Below, piece after piece: positions 1-10,575 of a stretch of 64,000 nt of DNA (within the stretch, counting starts at the first letter, position 1; each line of letters starts with the position of its first letter). This stretch comes from Dendrolimus kikuchii (Eukaryota > Arthropoda > Insecta > Lepidoptera > Lasiocampidae): the NCBI GenBank assembly GCA_019925095.2, contig CM034392.1:15014387-15078386 (forward strand). Reading direction: 5' to 3'. The notes below the pieces were generated by a model. The model saw only the letters and a program-made list of their open reading frames with translations. It was not told the DNA's origin and searched no databases. Both the position numbers and the translations under genes were made by a program.

Positions 1-599
1 ACTCTTTCACTGAATCCATACAAGGATTTTTTTAAGGCAGCTCGACAGGGCGCACCTTTCATTAAACATTTGAGATTTTAAAAACACACATTTTACAAAA
101 ACACTACTCTTCAAGGTCCCGCCACATATCGTTATATGTCAGTTCAGATCACTCAGAGCAGATGAGATGGATACAAAGTGCATTTTTTTCGTTCCAAATA
201 CATACTGAAACTTGTTGACGATTTGGAATCGTCTTAATATAAACCTTGATAATTATTATTATAAGGAAATTATGAATGTAGGTACTATTATAATTGAAAT
301 ATAACTTGGTAGAACATTCTTGTCTTTACAAATTTAAAAGTGGCTTCGTTTCTTGGAAAGTCCTCTTTTCGCAGGAATAATTATTATCAACTGATTTTAA
401 TAAAATTTACCAATAAATTGTCGCATAAAGACTGAAGATAAATAAGACTAAATTTATTAAAGAATGATAAGTGAAATACAGGCTACTAGACAGCTGTTCC
501 CATAGTCAAAGGTATTGTGACCAACCTTATAATTTCACATAAAACTTAATAATTCTATGCCTGTCAAAGAGATTTAATACAAACTTAAATATTAACAAA
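1..599. other. AT-rich stretch, nothing recognised
   Basis: No open frame of note, no terminal repeats and no tRNA-like boxes were seen. The sequence is AT-rich and reads like lepidopteran intergenic or intronic DNA. Confidence 0.5.
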
Positions 600-945
600 A
601 ATTTGCCCGCGAGTTCGTCCACGTTGGATGGGTAGCAAAAATCAAAGTTATTTTACGCAGAGAATTTAAATCAGTGAAAATATTGCAACGGAATCAGAGT
701 TTTTGACCTGGCCACTGTAAACCGCTCCCAAGAAAATTCCCTCGGGATTTCCGGAATCAAAAGTACAGCAGATATTAAGTCTAAGAATTTGCTGTCGGTC
801 TACGAAAACCGCATCGAAAGCGACACAGTAGTTTTTGTGTGAATCCCGAACAAAGTAACAAACACGAAAAATATAAAAACAAACGACTATTTACACTTTT
901 ACAATTTTATAATATTATAGATAAGATAAATAACTAAGATCATAT
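600..945 (-). repeat. Helitron-like (Lep1-type) interspersed repeat, degenerate
   Basis: It begins with a CCCGCGAG-TTCGTCCACG-like block. It continues through CCTCGGGATTTCCGGAAT and a block like CGCATCGAAAGCGACACAGT. These are the order and wording of a family that recurs at about 25259, 33480, 35150, 43215 and 61243 in this window. No clean CTAG terminus is visible, so the ends are approximate. Assignment to Lep1-type non-autonomous Helitrons rests on general knowledge of lepidopteran repeats. Confidence 0.5.
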
Positions 946-1682
946 GAATGCATAAGTATTTTATTGACTCAGTCATGAATACCTAATTTTAATACAATAA
1001 TTATGCAGATTCATGGCATGAATTAATAGATTTCTAGTTCCTAAAGCTCCATCACACTATGAACTGCTTTCTGTTTGTCGTAATACGAACTCTGCCGTCC
1101 AATATATAATAAATATATTCTTTATTTTAAACATAATTTAATTTATTAATATAATCCACGTGTAGCTCTATTTTCTTCCATTAATACTTATAATATTGAA
1201 AATATCTTCCTATGCAGTGCACCACAGTCTAGGTGAATTATATGTAGATACAAGTAATTTATAGTTCAAATGAAATCGTTTTCGCAAATACTATTCTTTC
1301 AATTAGGTGTATTTGAATCTTGAAGGCTAGGAAGTATGAGCCGCTTATAATTTACTTACCGCTCATAATTCAATTCAAAACAAAAATTACACAGTTTATA
1401 GCAATGAAAAAACATAAACCAATCTTGATTATATTTCTTAGTGAACATTTTCAGTTAGAATGTATTTTCTTTCTCAGTTGTTCTGACTTAATATGAATAT
1501 TGTTAAATTTACCAGGAATTGAGCGTCAAAGAAAACGTCCTATACATCGTAACCAACGTCGTGTGAAACCTGTCAATATTTTCTTCATGATCCATTGTCG
1601 GTATGAAGTCCCAAGCATAAACATGGGACCTTTATCACCGTTTATGGTTCGATATTATTATTTTTATTATAAAATAAGCCTT
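946..1682. other. AT-rich stretch, nothing recognised
   Basis: There is one 61-codon open frame near 1500-1685 but no coding signature. The last four bases (CCTT, 1679-1682) are the left target duplication of the BEL/Pao element that follows. Confidence 0.5.
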
Positions 1683-1832
1683 TGATTAAATCAAAACTAT
1701 TAAGGAAAGGGTAAAAATAGCACTGCGAGAGATATTTAATAAATTTACTAAAATTGCACCATTACATTTCGAAGGGAAATTTTCTATTGTGACAAAAGTC
1801 AAATTTCAATTGTTTTGTTGGTGTTGCCAACA
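1683..1832 (-). repeat. 3' LTR of BEL/Pao element
   Basis: 150 bp, TG...CA. Read on the minus strand it starts TGTTGGCAACACC, a typical BEL/Pao LTR start. It differs from the other LTR by only a few changes (one A indel near 1785 and one G/A change near the end), so the insertion is fairly young. Confidence 0.9.
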
Positions 1833-2153
1833 TGCTGGGGCGCGGCGGCGAAATTAAGCACTATAACAAATAATATTTTTGATTCTCATTCCCGGTAATA
1901 ATATAATAGTATATGCCTTCAAGCCAGCATACTGGTATCACACGGATCAACTTACAAAATACACAATTGCTCAGAACACTGCCGAGAGACATTTATAGAA
2001 TACAATTAGTTATATAGTTAAACATATGAACATTATAGATATAGAAACAAAATAGAAAATTAATTACTACAATTATAACTTTTCGACAAAAACATACACA
2101 TCAATGAAACAATAACTAAAATAAAACATTATTCTTAGCTAACGCCTTTTAAG

Positions 2154-4403
2154 CTACTCGTAAATTGTTAAGCAGATTCTACTTAACTTCATTTTAAAAT
2201 ACACTAACCATCTATAAATTTTTACATGATTGTACCAGTTCATTAACCAGTATTTTTTTATTATATCCGAGAATAATGAGTTACATGTAGGCTGTACTAA
2301 ACGAATATGTTCAATATGAATAGTAAGTTTCGGTAAACTAAATAGCTTAAGTAAAGGAATAGGACGCCATTGTGATAAAAGCACATTTTTTGATGTATCA
2401 ACCTTGCCACCTACCTTAAAACTATTTTTGCTATCAAGGTAGGGTCTTAAATGTTCTATTTGACGCGAGGTAAGATTAGTGCAAAAACTGAGCATAAAAC
2501 TAAACTTTAACGGTAAGACATGCAAAGTTGTGATTTTATATGTCTTTTCACCTAACTCTGGTTCTGAAATCTGTTCATTGCAGGTTTCACTTATCTCTTC
2601 TGTTTTCATAAAAATTTCTAAAGTTTCGTTTATATTGGATTCACCTTCCAAACATAGTAAAGAAACCTTACTTGAATTACAATCAGACCGCTGCAGCTGT
2701 GGCAAAGCTCCAGCGACTACATGCCCGAATTTTGTATTAATAAAGCGAGGTTGCAGGTGTTGATCATGAGCATCGAACTCATGTTGGGAAGCAAAGTGAT
2801 CAAGCAAATTATGTTGCTCTGGAATCATCACCTGGAAAAATATATCAGCGCCTATTAACATGCCAATATCGGATGGTATACCAAAATCGTTATCTGCCAA
2901 TAGCATTCCAGAAGGAATGTGAAGGGATGAAACATCTCCCTTGGATTGAGGAATCTTGGATGTTATTTTAGCCAAAACGAGGCAATCAATTGTCACCTTG
3001 TATGGTGCAGTAAGTGAGAACACTTCAAGAGGCACAGAATAATGAACTGCATTATTTTTATTGCTGACCCCTATTATGTTGGTGTTACACTTTGTAGGAG
3101 TAATGCCTAAGACATCTATTAACTTGCTCGTTGCGATCGATATTTGGGAAGCCGAGTCCAATATTGCCTTTATGCGCACCTCCTGGCCACTTTTTGAATA
3201 AAGTTTTACTTTAACCGTCGGTAGTAAAACTTTATTAGAAGATGCATTAGATATCAGTGACACAGTTGGTTGCGAAGGTAAGACCTCTTCGTGAAGCAAA
3301 GTATTGTGTGCCTGCCTGCATAATTTGCACCGAAAGTGATATTTGCACTTACCTTGGTGAGCATTCAGACACATTTTGCATAATCTATTATCTTTAGCAA
3401 AGTGTAATTTATCAGATGTTGCCAAAAGTTTAAAATCAGAACAAGTGTATAATTTGTGCTCTGAAGACTTGCAGTACAAACATGATCTGGATCCAAAAGT
3501 AGTAGTCATGTTTATGGCTACTTTAGAATTGTGGATTCTGTCCGAGGATGTCGAAGACTGAATGTATTCCAAAGCCAAGGCTCTCTTATCCATGTATGAC
3601 AAAAACTCAGCCACAGTTGAATCCACAGTTGCATTCCTATCTAATTGATAGGCCATTAATGTATATGAATCTAATTTTCGATATAAAACCGCTAATAAAA
3701 TAGGATCCCAAGCGTCTGTTCGAATGTTTAAGTTTTTTAAAGCACCTAAACATTGTTTTATGTGTGACACAAACTCGCGAACATTACTTGGTGTTGATTT
3801 ATACAAGGAAGGCATGTCGAGTAACGAATTAATGTGTTCATTAACAATTTTGAAAGTGTGATTATAACGGTCATTTAGCATTTGAAGGGCTTCGTCATAA
3901 CTATTTGGAGCCAAAGGGAGGTTTTTAATTAAATCAAGTGGCTCTTTTTGTAAAAATGATCTAAGGTAATATAATTTTTGGATCTTATCTATTGATTTGT
4001 CGTTATGCACTATTGCTGTGAAGAGATTGATGAAAGGTGTATAGTTTCTATATTTTCCCGTGAAGCTAGGTATATGAATTGTTGGCAGCTTCGCCTTAAA
4101 AGTTGAATTACCTGTATCGCGTTCAGAATTAGTATTTATGAGCTCATTGAGAATCTCAAGGGCGTTAAACTATTTTTCTTCAATCTCTTCGCTATTTCCA
4201 TTATCACTTTCATCATAAAACAAAATTTCTTTATTATAATTTTCGAATTCATGAAATAATTGCTCCAACCGTTTTTGTTTTGCTTTTAAAATCGAATTTG
4301 AAGTTGTTTGTATTTCTAATGCATTTTCCAAAAAACTAAATATCCTACTAAGAGCTGACTTAACATAGCCTCGAGCCGCTCTTAATTTTTTAAGGTCTTC
4401 CAT
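2154..4403 (-). pseudogene. BEL/Pao Gag-protease polyprotein remnant
   Basis: One reading frame runs from an ATG at 4403 to a stop at 2154. It is broken only by a single TAG at 4172-4170, and the frame is the same on both sides. N-terminal part: a short helical, charged segment. Next comes a Gag region of the DUF1759 type, with an IPSFTGKY-like block just after the stop and KIQKLYYLRSFL further on. A cysteine/histidine-rich stretch near residues 177-240 of the downstream part has CxxC pairs (CLYCKSSEHKLYTC, CKLCRQAH). An aspartic protease follows, with the catalytic motif ILDSASQ. After about residue 530 the sequence jumps to integrase N-terminal-like text (LRPYLDSKNSFKVGG, HIEHIRLV). The RT, RNase H and integrase catalytic regions are absent, so the element cannot move on its own. 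Confidence 0.85.
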
Positions 4404-4881
4404 TATGATTATTTAAATCTAAACTAAAATATATAATTAACACTAATAAAATAAATATTGTGTGACGTAGAAGTCTATCAAGAAATTATAAATAAACTGT
4501 CACTAAAAAAGAAAACCGTGTCAAAATCCTGTTCAAATCTTCTTTGGAAAAAGAAATGTCCGTAAAACATCATGCACTGTTATCCTGACATAATTACAGA
4601 TGTCGTGATCTTCTATGAAGTGAAATTTTCCTTGACTTCCTTGTAACTTGAATTTCAAAATGTCGGCCAAACCTTTGATGAAAATGTTGACTGTTCCTCT
4701 TGATGGTGATGTTATGCTCTCGATGCTTTTTTTATTGCAGCAAACGGAAAATATGTTGCGCTCGCTGTTTGCCCTTTTTGTAGGTGGATGCTGAAGAGTA
4801 ATATTGCTCCAACTTCTATTGCACCTATTTCGCCTTACGTGTTAAAAATTTTCGTGCCAATGTGCTGGTATTTATTTTATC

Positions 4882-4899
4882 GCCGAAATCGAAGGACCA
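4882..4899 (-). other. Candidate tRNA primer-binding site of the BEL/Pao element
   Basis: Two bases inside the 5' LTR the minus strand reads TGGTCCTTCGATTTCGGC. It begins with TGG, the complement of a tRNA CCA end, and has a TTCGA block where a T-loop complement would fall. The donor tRNA cannot be named with confidence (Arg or Gly types are usual for this group). Confidence 0.6.
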
Positions 4900-4901
4900 T
4901 A

Positions 4902-5052
4902 TGATTAAATCAAAACTATTAAGGAAAGGGTAAAAATAGCACTGCGAGAGATATTTAATAAATTTACTAAAATTGCACCATTACATTTCGAAGGGAAAAT
5001 TTTCTATTGTGACAAAAGTCAAATTTCAATTGTTTTGTTGGTATTGCCAACA
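4902..5052 (-). repeat. 5' LTR of BEL/Pao element
   Basis: 151 bp, TG...CA, almost identical to 1683-1832. Followed on the right by the CCTT target duplication (5053-5056). Confidence 0.9.
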
Positions 5053-5056
5053 CCTT

Positions 5057-5639
5057 CGCTTACCCAAAATTTTAAATCAATATTCCTTGAAATATGAATT
5101 CCCTATATAATTTTCCGAGATAAAGTTTAGCCTATATTATTCCCTGTTATCAAAGTACATACATATTATGTATTCCCAATTACATGATAAGTGATTCATA
5201 GCCAAACGAGTAAAAAGGAAACAATATAAATTAACTTTCGCATTTATTATATCTTTCTTTTCGTTCACCTTCTCCCATTTATTTGGTGTCGGTGCAATGT
5301 CTTTTCCTTCCATACTCGTCTATTCTGACACACGTCCCATGTCACACCACAAATCATCATTCATCCTTCACACAATTCATCCATCCCTTTTTTGTTCTAC
5401 CTTTACCATTGTACCCATCAATCTTGCAGCTCAACATTCTTTGTGTCACGTGACTTTCATTTCTTCACATTGCATGCCCATACTACCTTAATCTTCTTCC
5501 TCTCAAATTTTCAATCACGGGCGCAACGTTTAAAGATCCCTTTATGTACTTATTTCTCACCTTACACGTTCTTGAGACACCACACATCCATCGCAACATT
5601 CTCATCTTAGCTGAGTGGGATGACGTTTGTGGTCCACCA
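5057..5639. other. Pyrimidine-rich, probably degenerate LINE sequence
   Basis: The 5260-5620 part is rich in short CATCCATCC/TTCCATACTC blocks on the plus strand. This resembles the antisense of decayed C-terminal LINE coding sequence, and it lies directly beside the RT remnant at 5640-5891. No intact frame. Assignment is inferred from position and wording only. Confidence 0.3.
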
Positions 5640-5891
5640 CTTTAGTAGCCCAATATTCGGAATATTATGAAATGACCGGTCGAATGATTGATTTATATGT
5701 ATATCTCAACTTTTAGTTTCAGTGACATTAGTTTGTCGCATGTCACACCGGTTACGTCTCCACTTTAGCCATGCTACATTTAGGTATTCCTCGGCTTTTT
5801 TTTTATTGATTATAGTGTTAAGAGGCACAGCAATAGAGGTTCCGCCGAAATCGCAAAACAAGTATTTGGTTTTGGTTCTGCTGATTTTCAA
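5640..5891 (-). pseudogene. RTE-type LINE reverse transcriptase, C-terminal remnant
   Basis: The minus-strand frame has ISRTKTKYLFCDFGG, then after a low-complexity stretch LNVAWLKWRRNRCDMRQTN. These resemble the end of the RT palm and thumb of the LINE group whose consensus has SRSKTEYL and an AWMKWR-like block before a KxKxxxYxT segment. A poly(T) run near 5800 interrupts it. No catalytic motif survives. The same LINE group probably supplied the tails at 16700-16830 and 33756-33995. Confidence 0.5.
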
Positions 5892-6073
5892 CCCAACGTC
5901 GTCTATAGCTTGCCGTCACATTTATTATTCATTAATATATAAGTAGGTATCGCTCAACATTACATTAATAATTATAATTATGTAACTTCAGATCTCTACT
6001 TAACTTTACAAACTATGTTTCATATAGGAAACAGAAATGTTCCATTTCTTCAATATGCCTTCCCCATTATTTT

Positions 6074-6085
<12 letters not shown>

Positions 6086-6158
<73 letters not shown>
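6086..6158. repeat. (AT)n microsatellite
   Basis: About 73 bp of nearly pure AT dinucleotide. A solo LTR is inserted in it, and the AT run resumes at 6871 after the LTR, so the original array was longer. Confidence 0.95.
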
Positions 6159-6161
<3 letters not shown>

Positions 6162-6866
6162 GGCGATCGAGGGTAGAACTTTCTAGCAGCGTGAGGCGGT
6201 TTCAAGACTTTTAGAAAAAGGTAGAAGATTCTGGAAGGAAAAGACAAGGACGGATATATTTTAGAAAGGGATAGACGACGAGCGAATGTTCTAGAATAGA
6301 AAGTTCGGGAAGAAAAAGACAGAAATAGATAGATGTATAGAAAGGGATGGATAATAAATAAAATAATAACGAAAAGAAGATCGAAATTATGGGTTCCAGA
6401 AGATTCTTCCGGGTATATAAACAGCGTAAGGCGCGCCTACCGGGTGGGCAGTTTAAAGTTGAGTTCAGTTCAAGACAGCGAAGCGATAACTGCGATACGG
6501 AAGAGGTGGAAGAGAAGTTTAATAGAAGACAGTGAAGAGTTAAGTGGTGAATTTAGTGACAAGTTTAATAGACAGTTAAGTGAAGGAGGAGTGTAGCGTA
6601 ATTCGAGACACGAAACAGAAGCGAGCTACACGCGACAATATCGGACGTGAGCACTGCAGTAGCAGTAGCAGGAGGTGGTCTACGCAAGATCGGCGACGGT
6701 ATTGTGAGTGAGACACCTTATCGTCGGGACAGTGCATCGTTAGTCGTGCGTATACGGGCCACCCTGCGGAGAGGTCTTACGTGCGGCTGTGTAAGTCAAT
6801 AAAAGCGTTTAGTTAAAAAAACTGGTGTTTCCTTCCAATCCCAAGTGCGTACCCCCGCTCACACGT

Positions 6867-6870
<4 letters not shown>
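6159..6870 (+). mobile_element. Solo LTR, Ty3/Gypsy-like (712-bp family)
   Basis: It starts TGTGGCGATCG and ends CACACGTAACA, and sits between ATAT on both sides inside an AT microsatellite. A TATA-like box lies near 6413 (GGGTATATAAACAGCG) and a polyadenylation signal near 6799 (AATAAAAGCG), giving plus orientation. An inverted copy of the same family is at 62519-63272, also with ATAT on both sides. There is no internal retrotransposon sequence next to either copy, so both are solo LTRs left by recombination. The 4-bp ATAT duplication fits Gypsy-group elements that target TATATA; no protein evidence is available. Confidence 0.75.

Positions 6871-6909
<39 letters not shown>
6871..6909. repeat. 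(AT)n microsatellite, continuation
   Basis: About 39 bp of AT repeat continuing the array interrupted by the solo LTR. Confidence 0.9.
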
Positions 6910-6914
<5 letters not shown>

Positions 6915-7110
6915 ATATAGTAAAATAATATCATCCCATAAATGCCCACTGCTGGGCTCCGGCCTCCCATTATAGCACGTGGTAATTGTAACAACATGCA
7001 CATTAAATCAGAAAACTGACTAAGTGGTGCATGCGTACCAACCTTGATCGGACCCGCGCCCTTTGAGTTTGGGACGCGTATGCTAGCCATTACGCTACCA
7101 CGACTTATAT
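6910..7110 (-). mobile_element. tRNA-derived SINE with RTE-type LINE tail
   Basis: Read on the minus strand, the head starts GTCGTGGTAGCGTAATGGC, with an A-box-like TAGCGTAATGG. About 40 bp on is GGGTCCGATC, a B-box-like element. The 3' part, GGCCGGAGCCCAGCAGTGGG followed by CATTTATGGGATGATATT, is the tail found on lepidopteran RTE-type LINEs. The head is too divergent, and lacks tRNA cloverleaf pairing, to be a real tRNA gene. Confidence 0.7.
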
Positions 7111-7121
7111 ATATATATATA

Positions 7122-7671
7122 TCTTATATATAAAATTCTCGTGTCACAGTGTTAGTTACCATACTCCTCCGAAACGGCTTGACCGATTTTTATGAAATTT
7201 TATATGCATATTCAGTAGGTCTGAGAATCGGCTACTATCTATTTTTCATACTCCTAAGTGATAAGGGTTGTCCACCCCTAACATTTTTTTAAATTTTTTG
7301 TACAAATTTTTATTTTTTTATTTTTTTAATAATGTTGCATTAAAAATACATACAACCCTAGATTTTCACCCCTCTACAATCAACCCCTATTTTTTATTTG
7401 TTAATTATAAACTTTAATTTTTTTGGCTATTTATAGTTTTGTTTTATGTGTTTGAGTGGGTTCTCGGGTGGTTTAGATTCACAATTAGAACCGGTAGGTG
7501 GCGCTGAGAACGGGTTCTGGAATCCTCCTAATCACCTGGAGCGATTTTGTTTTTGTGTGTTTGAGTGGATACCCGGATGACTTAGATTCGCAATTAGAGC
7601 CGGCAGGTGGCTCTGGGATCGGGTTCTAGAATTTTATTTAAAGTCAGGACAACGTGTGCCGGGGCCGCTAG
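7122..7671 (+). mobile_element. Non-autonomous Helitron (Lep1-like), 550 bp
   Basis: It starts TCTTATATATAAAATTC, ends CCGCTAG, and is flanked by A (7121) and T (7672), as expected for Helitrons inserting at AT. Internally there is a direct duplication of about 75 bp: GTGTTTGAGTGG...GGTAGGTGGCGC... and GTGTTTGAGTGG...GGCAGGTGGCTC.... Shorter relatives with only one unit are at 37744-37949 and, inverted, 56347-56553. Confidence 0.8.

Positions 7672-7732
<61 letters not shown>
7672..7732. repeat. (TA)n microsatellite
   Basis: About 55 bp of TA repeat between the Helitron 3' end and a LINE fragment. R4/Dong-type LINEs are known to insert in simple AT-rich repeats, so this may be that LINE's target site. 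Confidence 0.9.
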
Positions 7733-7736
<4 letters not shown>

Positions 7737-8240
7737 ACTTCCGACTTGTCTCGTCGGAGGTACCTAATTACCAGTACAAGCCCGAGCCAGTTCTTGACAA
7801 TGGTCAATATCTGCTGTACTGGGACCGATCAATTATCATAGACAGGAGTATTGTTGCCAACAAGCCTGATATTGTGATAGTCGATCGGTTTGCGAGACAT
7901 GCTATAATTGTAGATGTTGCGATTCCCCATGATAGTAACCTCGTGAATGCGGAGAAAGACAAACAAATAAAGTATATTGATCTTACTCACGAGATTACCG
8001 CCATATAGAATCTGTACTCTACAATCATAGTACCAATAGTGGTGTCAGTGAATGGACTAGCAGCGAAGAGACGCCACCTTGAAAGGCTCTCGCTCGTTAT
8101 CTGGGTGAAGGGTCGGATGCAGAAAGCAGCTCTGTTCGAGACAGCCCGTAGTGTGAGGAGATTCCTATGTTTGGAGCCACCGGTAGCCTGGACCCTAAGC
8201 CCCACGGCCGGCGCTGATCAGTTTTTTTATATTTTTTTTA
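7733..8240 (+). pseudogene. R4/Dong-type LINE, C-terminal restriction-like endonuclease fragment
   Basis: The plus frame reads YLLYWDRSIIIDRSIVANKP, then DIVIVD, IIVDVAIPHD and a lysine-rich KDKQIKYIDL block. The KPD ... VDVAIP ... K arrangement matches the PD-(D/E)xK nuclease at the C-terminus of R2/R4/Dong-type LINEs. A TAG at 8006-8008 stands where a tryptophan codon is expected. The frame then continues (IIVPIVVSVNGL, FETARSVRRFL) to about 8190. The RT domain is absent, so this is a 5'-truncated dead copy. It ends in a T-rich/A-rich stretch around 8220-8300 rather than a clean poly(A). Confidence 0.7.
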
Positions 8241-8306
8241 TAAATTAATGTACATGTTTTATAAGATATTTAAAAGAAAAATGTAAAAAACTTGAAAATA
8301 AAATAT

Positions 8307-8761
8307 TGTTACATGCCGACAAAAGTGAATGCACACCTGCCTGCCATAAAGCACAGTTTATTACCTTCCCGCATTTGGACTTCTTTTGTTTACTTTGTGT
8401 TTAAAAATTGTAATTAGAAAAGCAGTCTATTGTGTATTGTAATCCTTTATGATGGTCGTTAGCCAGGTGTGGTTCTTCGAAAATTCAGTCCACGCGGTCG
8501 AGTATTGTATTGTATAGTTTAGTATAAAACAATGCCCGAACGGAGGGGTGAGGCAGTCAAGCGACGATTACGATACGAGCAAGACGTGTATACATTCGAT
8601 GAGCTATATAGTGACGAACTTTGCGCGTGTTATTGAATCGTGCAGTTTGTACTAGTTGTGTCCAGTTATATTTGTACCTGTGTTATAAGTGTTTGTATAA
8701 TTCTAATAAATTCTAGAGTAATTCTAACGGCATTTTTAATTCGAGTCCCGCAGTCGTAACA
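8307..8761 (+). mobile_element. Solo LTR, Gypsy-like (455-bp family)
   Basis: It starts TGTTACATGCC, ends GTCGTAACA, and is flanked by ATAT on both sides (8303-8306 and 8762-8765). A TATA-like box is near 8522 (AGTATAAAAC) and a polyadenylation signal near 8704 (CTAATAAATTC), giving plus orientation. A related inverted copy, split by a LINE, lies at 38375-41922. No internal sequence remains. Confidence 0.8.
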
Positions 8762-8765
8762 ATAT

Positions 8766-9016
8766 ATAATGTGAATTATAATAATAACCGGCAGACAAGA
8801 CACACATTTTATATCCCCAATCTAAGCAAGTTACGTTTGTGTTATGGGTAACATACAACGGACCACTCGGGGCCCGATCCCAGACACCTAGACCATAGTA
8901 AATAACAGAAAGTTTGTTTCCGAAGTTTACCATGCCAGGAATCGAACCCGGAGCCTCAACGTTTCAGTGAGTTCGGCCAGCTAAGACTTAGCCCGCTCAA
9001 CTACAGAGGCCGACAT
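8766..9016 (-). mobile_element. tRNA-derived SINE
   Basis: The minus-strand head reads GTCGGCCTCTGTAGTTGAGC, with A-box TAGTTGAGCGGG, and a B-box GGGTTCGATTCC follows. The body has a block (GGTGTCTGGGATCGG ... CTTGCTTAGATTGGGGATA) that recurs on the plus strand at 11795-11960. The 3' end is a short TTATTATTATAA-type tail near 8775. This is a SINE rather than a tRNA gene: the 5' half has no paired acceptor stem and it continues far past the B box. Confidence 0.75.
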
Positions 9017-9035
9017 ATATATACATAAACTATAT

Positions 9036-10481
9036 GAACTTACACCTGTGCTGACACGTCTATTCCGTCTCTCTCTGAGTACTGGTATAGTACCAAGGTC
9101 ATGGAAACTTGCCAATGTTCAACCTGTACCAAAAAAAGGTAGTCGTGCCGACCCTGCTAACTACAGGCCCATCTCAGTCACGTCCATACTCTGTAAGAGC
9201 ATGGAACGTGTATTGAACGACCGGCTTCTGGCGTACCTAGAAGCAAATGACCTTCTCAGTGATCGACAATACGGTTTCCGCCGAAATCGATCGACTGGAG
9301 ATCTTCTAGCGTACGCCTCACACATCTGTAATGAGGCGATTGAGAAATACGGTGAAGCCCTTGCGGTATCACTGGATGTCTCTAAGGCCTTTGATAGAGT
9401 CTGGCACGACAGCCTTATTCGCAAGCTTCCAGCATATGGTCTACCAAACAGTCTGTGCACCTGGATATCAGACTTTCTCACGGACCGATTGATACGAGTG
9501 GTCGTGGATGGCCAGTCCTCCGATCTTATGCCAATTAACGCCGGCGTTCCTCAGGGGTCGGTACTCTCTGCAACGCTCTTTGTGCTACATATCAACGACT
9601 TGCTCAAACCAGGTATCTATGGTTATGCAGACGATAGCACCGTTGTAGAGAGATACACATCCACCGCGCGAGCTGAGAGAGTCGAAATCCATACACTTAG
9701 GGAGGCAATGGTAGAGCGATTGAATGTAACTTTAAAGGCAGTCTCCGACTGGGGAAAAGCTAACCTAGTTACGTTCAATGCCTCTAAAACCCAGGCGTGT
9801 CTTTTTACCGCGAAAAGGAGTTCTTTTGAACTAACTCCTACTTTCCGAGGAGTACCCGTTCCGATGACCGACGAACTTCAGCTTCTTGGCGTTTCCTTGA
9901 CGTCGACTATTAACTTTGGCTCATATATCGAGTGTATAGCACAAACTGCGGCAAAAAAGCTGGGCATACTCTCGAAGGTGAGACGGTACTTCACACCTGA
10001 ACAACTGCTAGTATTGTACAAAACACAAGTACGAGCATGTATGGAGTACTGCTCTCACCTTTGGGATGGCTCAGCCAAATACCAACTCGAAGCACTTGAG
10101 TCGATTGAGCGGAGAGCCAGGAGGCTGGTTGGCAACGACCAGCTTTTCGATGACAAAATGCAAAGTCTCGAACATCGGCGCAGGGTTGCCAGCTTGTCGG
10201 TTTTCTATCGGATTCACTTTGGAGAGTGTGCAGCTGAGCTCTTCAATCTGATCCCGCCATCTCCCTTCCATCATCGGACAACCAGACGAACCGGCATGCG
10301 GCATCGATATATGGTGGATATTCCACCTATTAGAACGAAGCGCTTTGCATCTAGCTTCATCATACGCGCCGCAAAGGAGTGGAACTCATTGCCGGAGTCT
10401 GTCTTTCCGGATACATATAACCTGGGTGTCTTCAAGTCACGTGTGAATAGGTACCTTCTAGGCAAGCGTGCTCCATCCTAG
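9036..10481 (+). CDS. LINE reverse transcriptase (ORF2 C-terminal half), open frame
   Basis: The frame is open for at least 477 codons, from the truncation point to a TAG at 10479-10481. Counting from a GTG at 9048, RT motifs appear in order: [17 protein letters not shown] (27-43), [15 protein letters not shown] (75-89), catalytic aspartate in [15 protein letters not shown] (D110), [13 protein letters not shown] (166-178) and YADD (193-196). A C-terminal region of about 270 residues follows, with [13 protein letters not shown] and a final [14 protein letters not shown]. The protein copies element RNA into DNA at the target site. The endonuclease and ORF1 are missing, so this copy is not autonomous despite intact catalytic residues. 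No start codon is needed or expected at the truncated end. Confidence 0.85.
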   Translation, partial: ELTPVLTRLFRLSLSTGIVPRSWKLANVQPVPKKGSRADPANYRPISVTSILCKSMERVLNDRLLAYLEANDLLSDRQYGFRRNRSTGDLLAYASHICNEAIEKYGEALAVSLDVSKAFDRVWHDSLIRKLPAYGLPNSLCTWISDFLTDRLIRVVVDGQSSDLMPINAGVPQGSVLSATLFVLHINDLLKPGIYGYADDSTVVERYTSTARAERVEIHTLREAMVERLNVTLKAVSDWGKANLVTFNASKTQACLFTAKRSSFELTPTFRGVPVPMTDELQLLGVSLTSTINFGSYIECIAQTAAKKLGILSKVRRYFTPEQLLVLYKTQVRACMEYCSHLWDGSAKYQLEALESIERRARRLVGNDQLFDDKMQSLEHRRRVASLSVFYRIHFGECAAELFNLIPPSPFHHRTTRRTGMRHRYMVDIPPIRTKRFASSFIIRAAKEWNSLPESVFPDTYNLGVFKSRVNRYLLGKRAPS

Positions 10482-10538
10482 ACCATATCTTCGCCCCACA
10501 TAAGGCAAGATTGTGGTCAAACGCGAACCTATACTACA

Positions 10539-10571
<33 letters not shown>
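9036..10571 (+). mobile_element. 5'-truncated LINE (Jockey/CR1 group) with poly(A)
   Basis: About 1.5 kb: the RT and C-terminal coding part, a short 3' UTR and a poly(A) run of about 30 bases (10541-10570). Close relative of the longer copy at 38484-41508. The 5' end falls just inside the region before the RT ([10 protein letters not shown]). A possible target duplication starts ACATAA (9023-9028 and, after removing the maT insertion, around 10571-11624). Confidence 0.85.
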
Positions 10572-10572
<1 letters not shown>

Positions 10573-10575
10573 ATA

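Larger units (their letters stand above)
1683..5052 (-). mobile_element. BEL/Pao LTR retrotransposon, internally deleted
   Basis: Two near-identical direct repeats of 150 and 151 bp (1683-1832 and 4902-5052) start TG and end CA. They are flanked by a 4-bp duplication, CCTT (1679-1682 and 5053-5056). The coding frame runs on the minus strand, so the 5' LTR is the right-hand one. Total length is about 3.37 kb; complete insect BEL/Pao elements are usually 5-8 kb. The frame passes from Gag and protease-like sequence directly into an integrase N-terminal-like segment. The reverse transcriptase, RNase H and integrase core are therefore missing. No good polypurine tract precedes the left LTR. LTR pair, duplication and deletion are seen directly; the family call rests on protein motifs. 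Confidence 0.9.

Noticed and set aside
5297..5610. Two overlapping plus-strand frames of 64 and 72 codons
   Set aside because: Low-complexity pyrimidine-rich sequence, probably antisense of decayed LINE DNA.
6050..7090. Frames made of isoleucine-tyrosine runs
   Set aside because: Translations of AT microsatellites.
7040..7110. Second tRNA-like segment
   Set aside because: Same reason: tRNA-derived SINE head with an RTE-type tail.
8940..9016. tRNA gene suggested by A and B boxes on the minus strand
   Set aside because: No acceptor-stem pairing, and the sequence continues into a SINE body that recurs at 11795.
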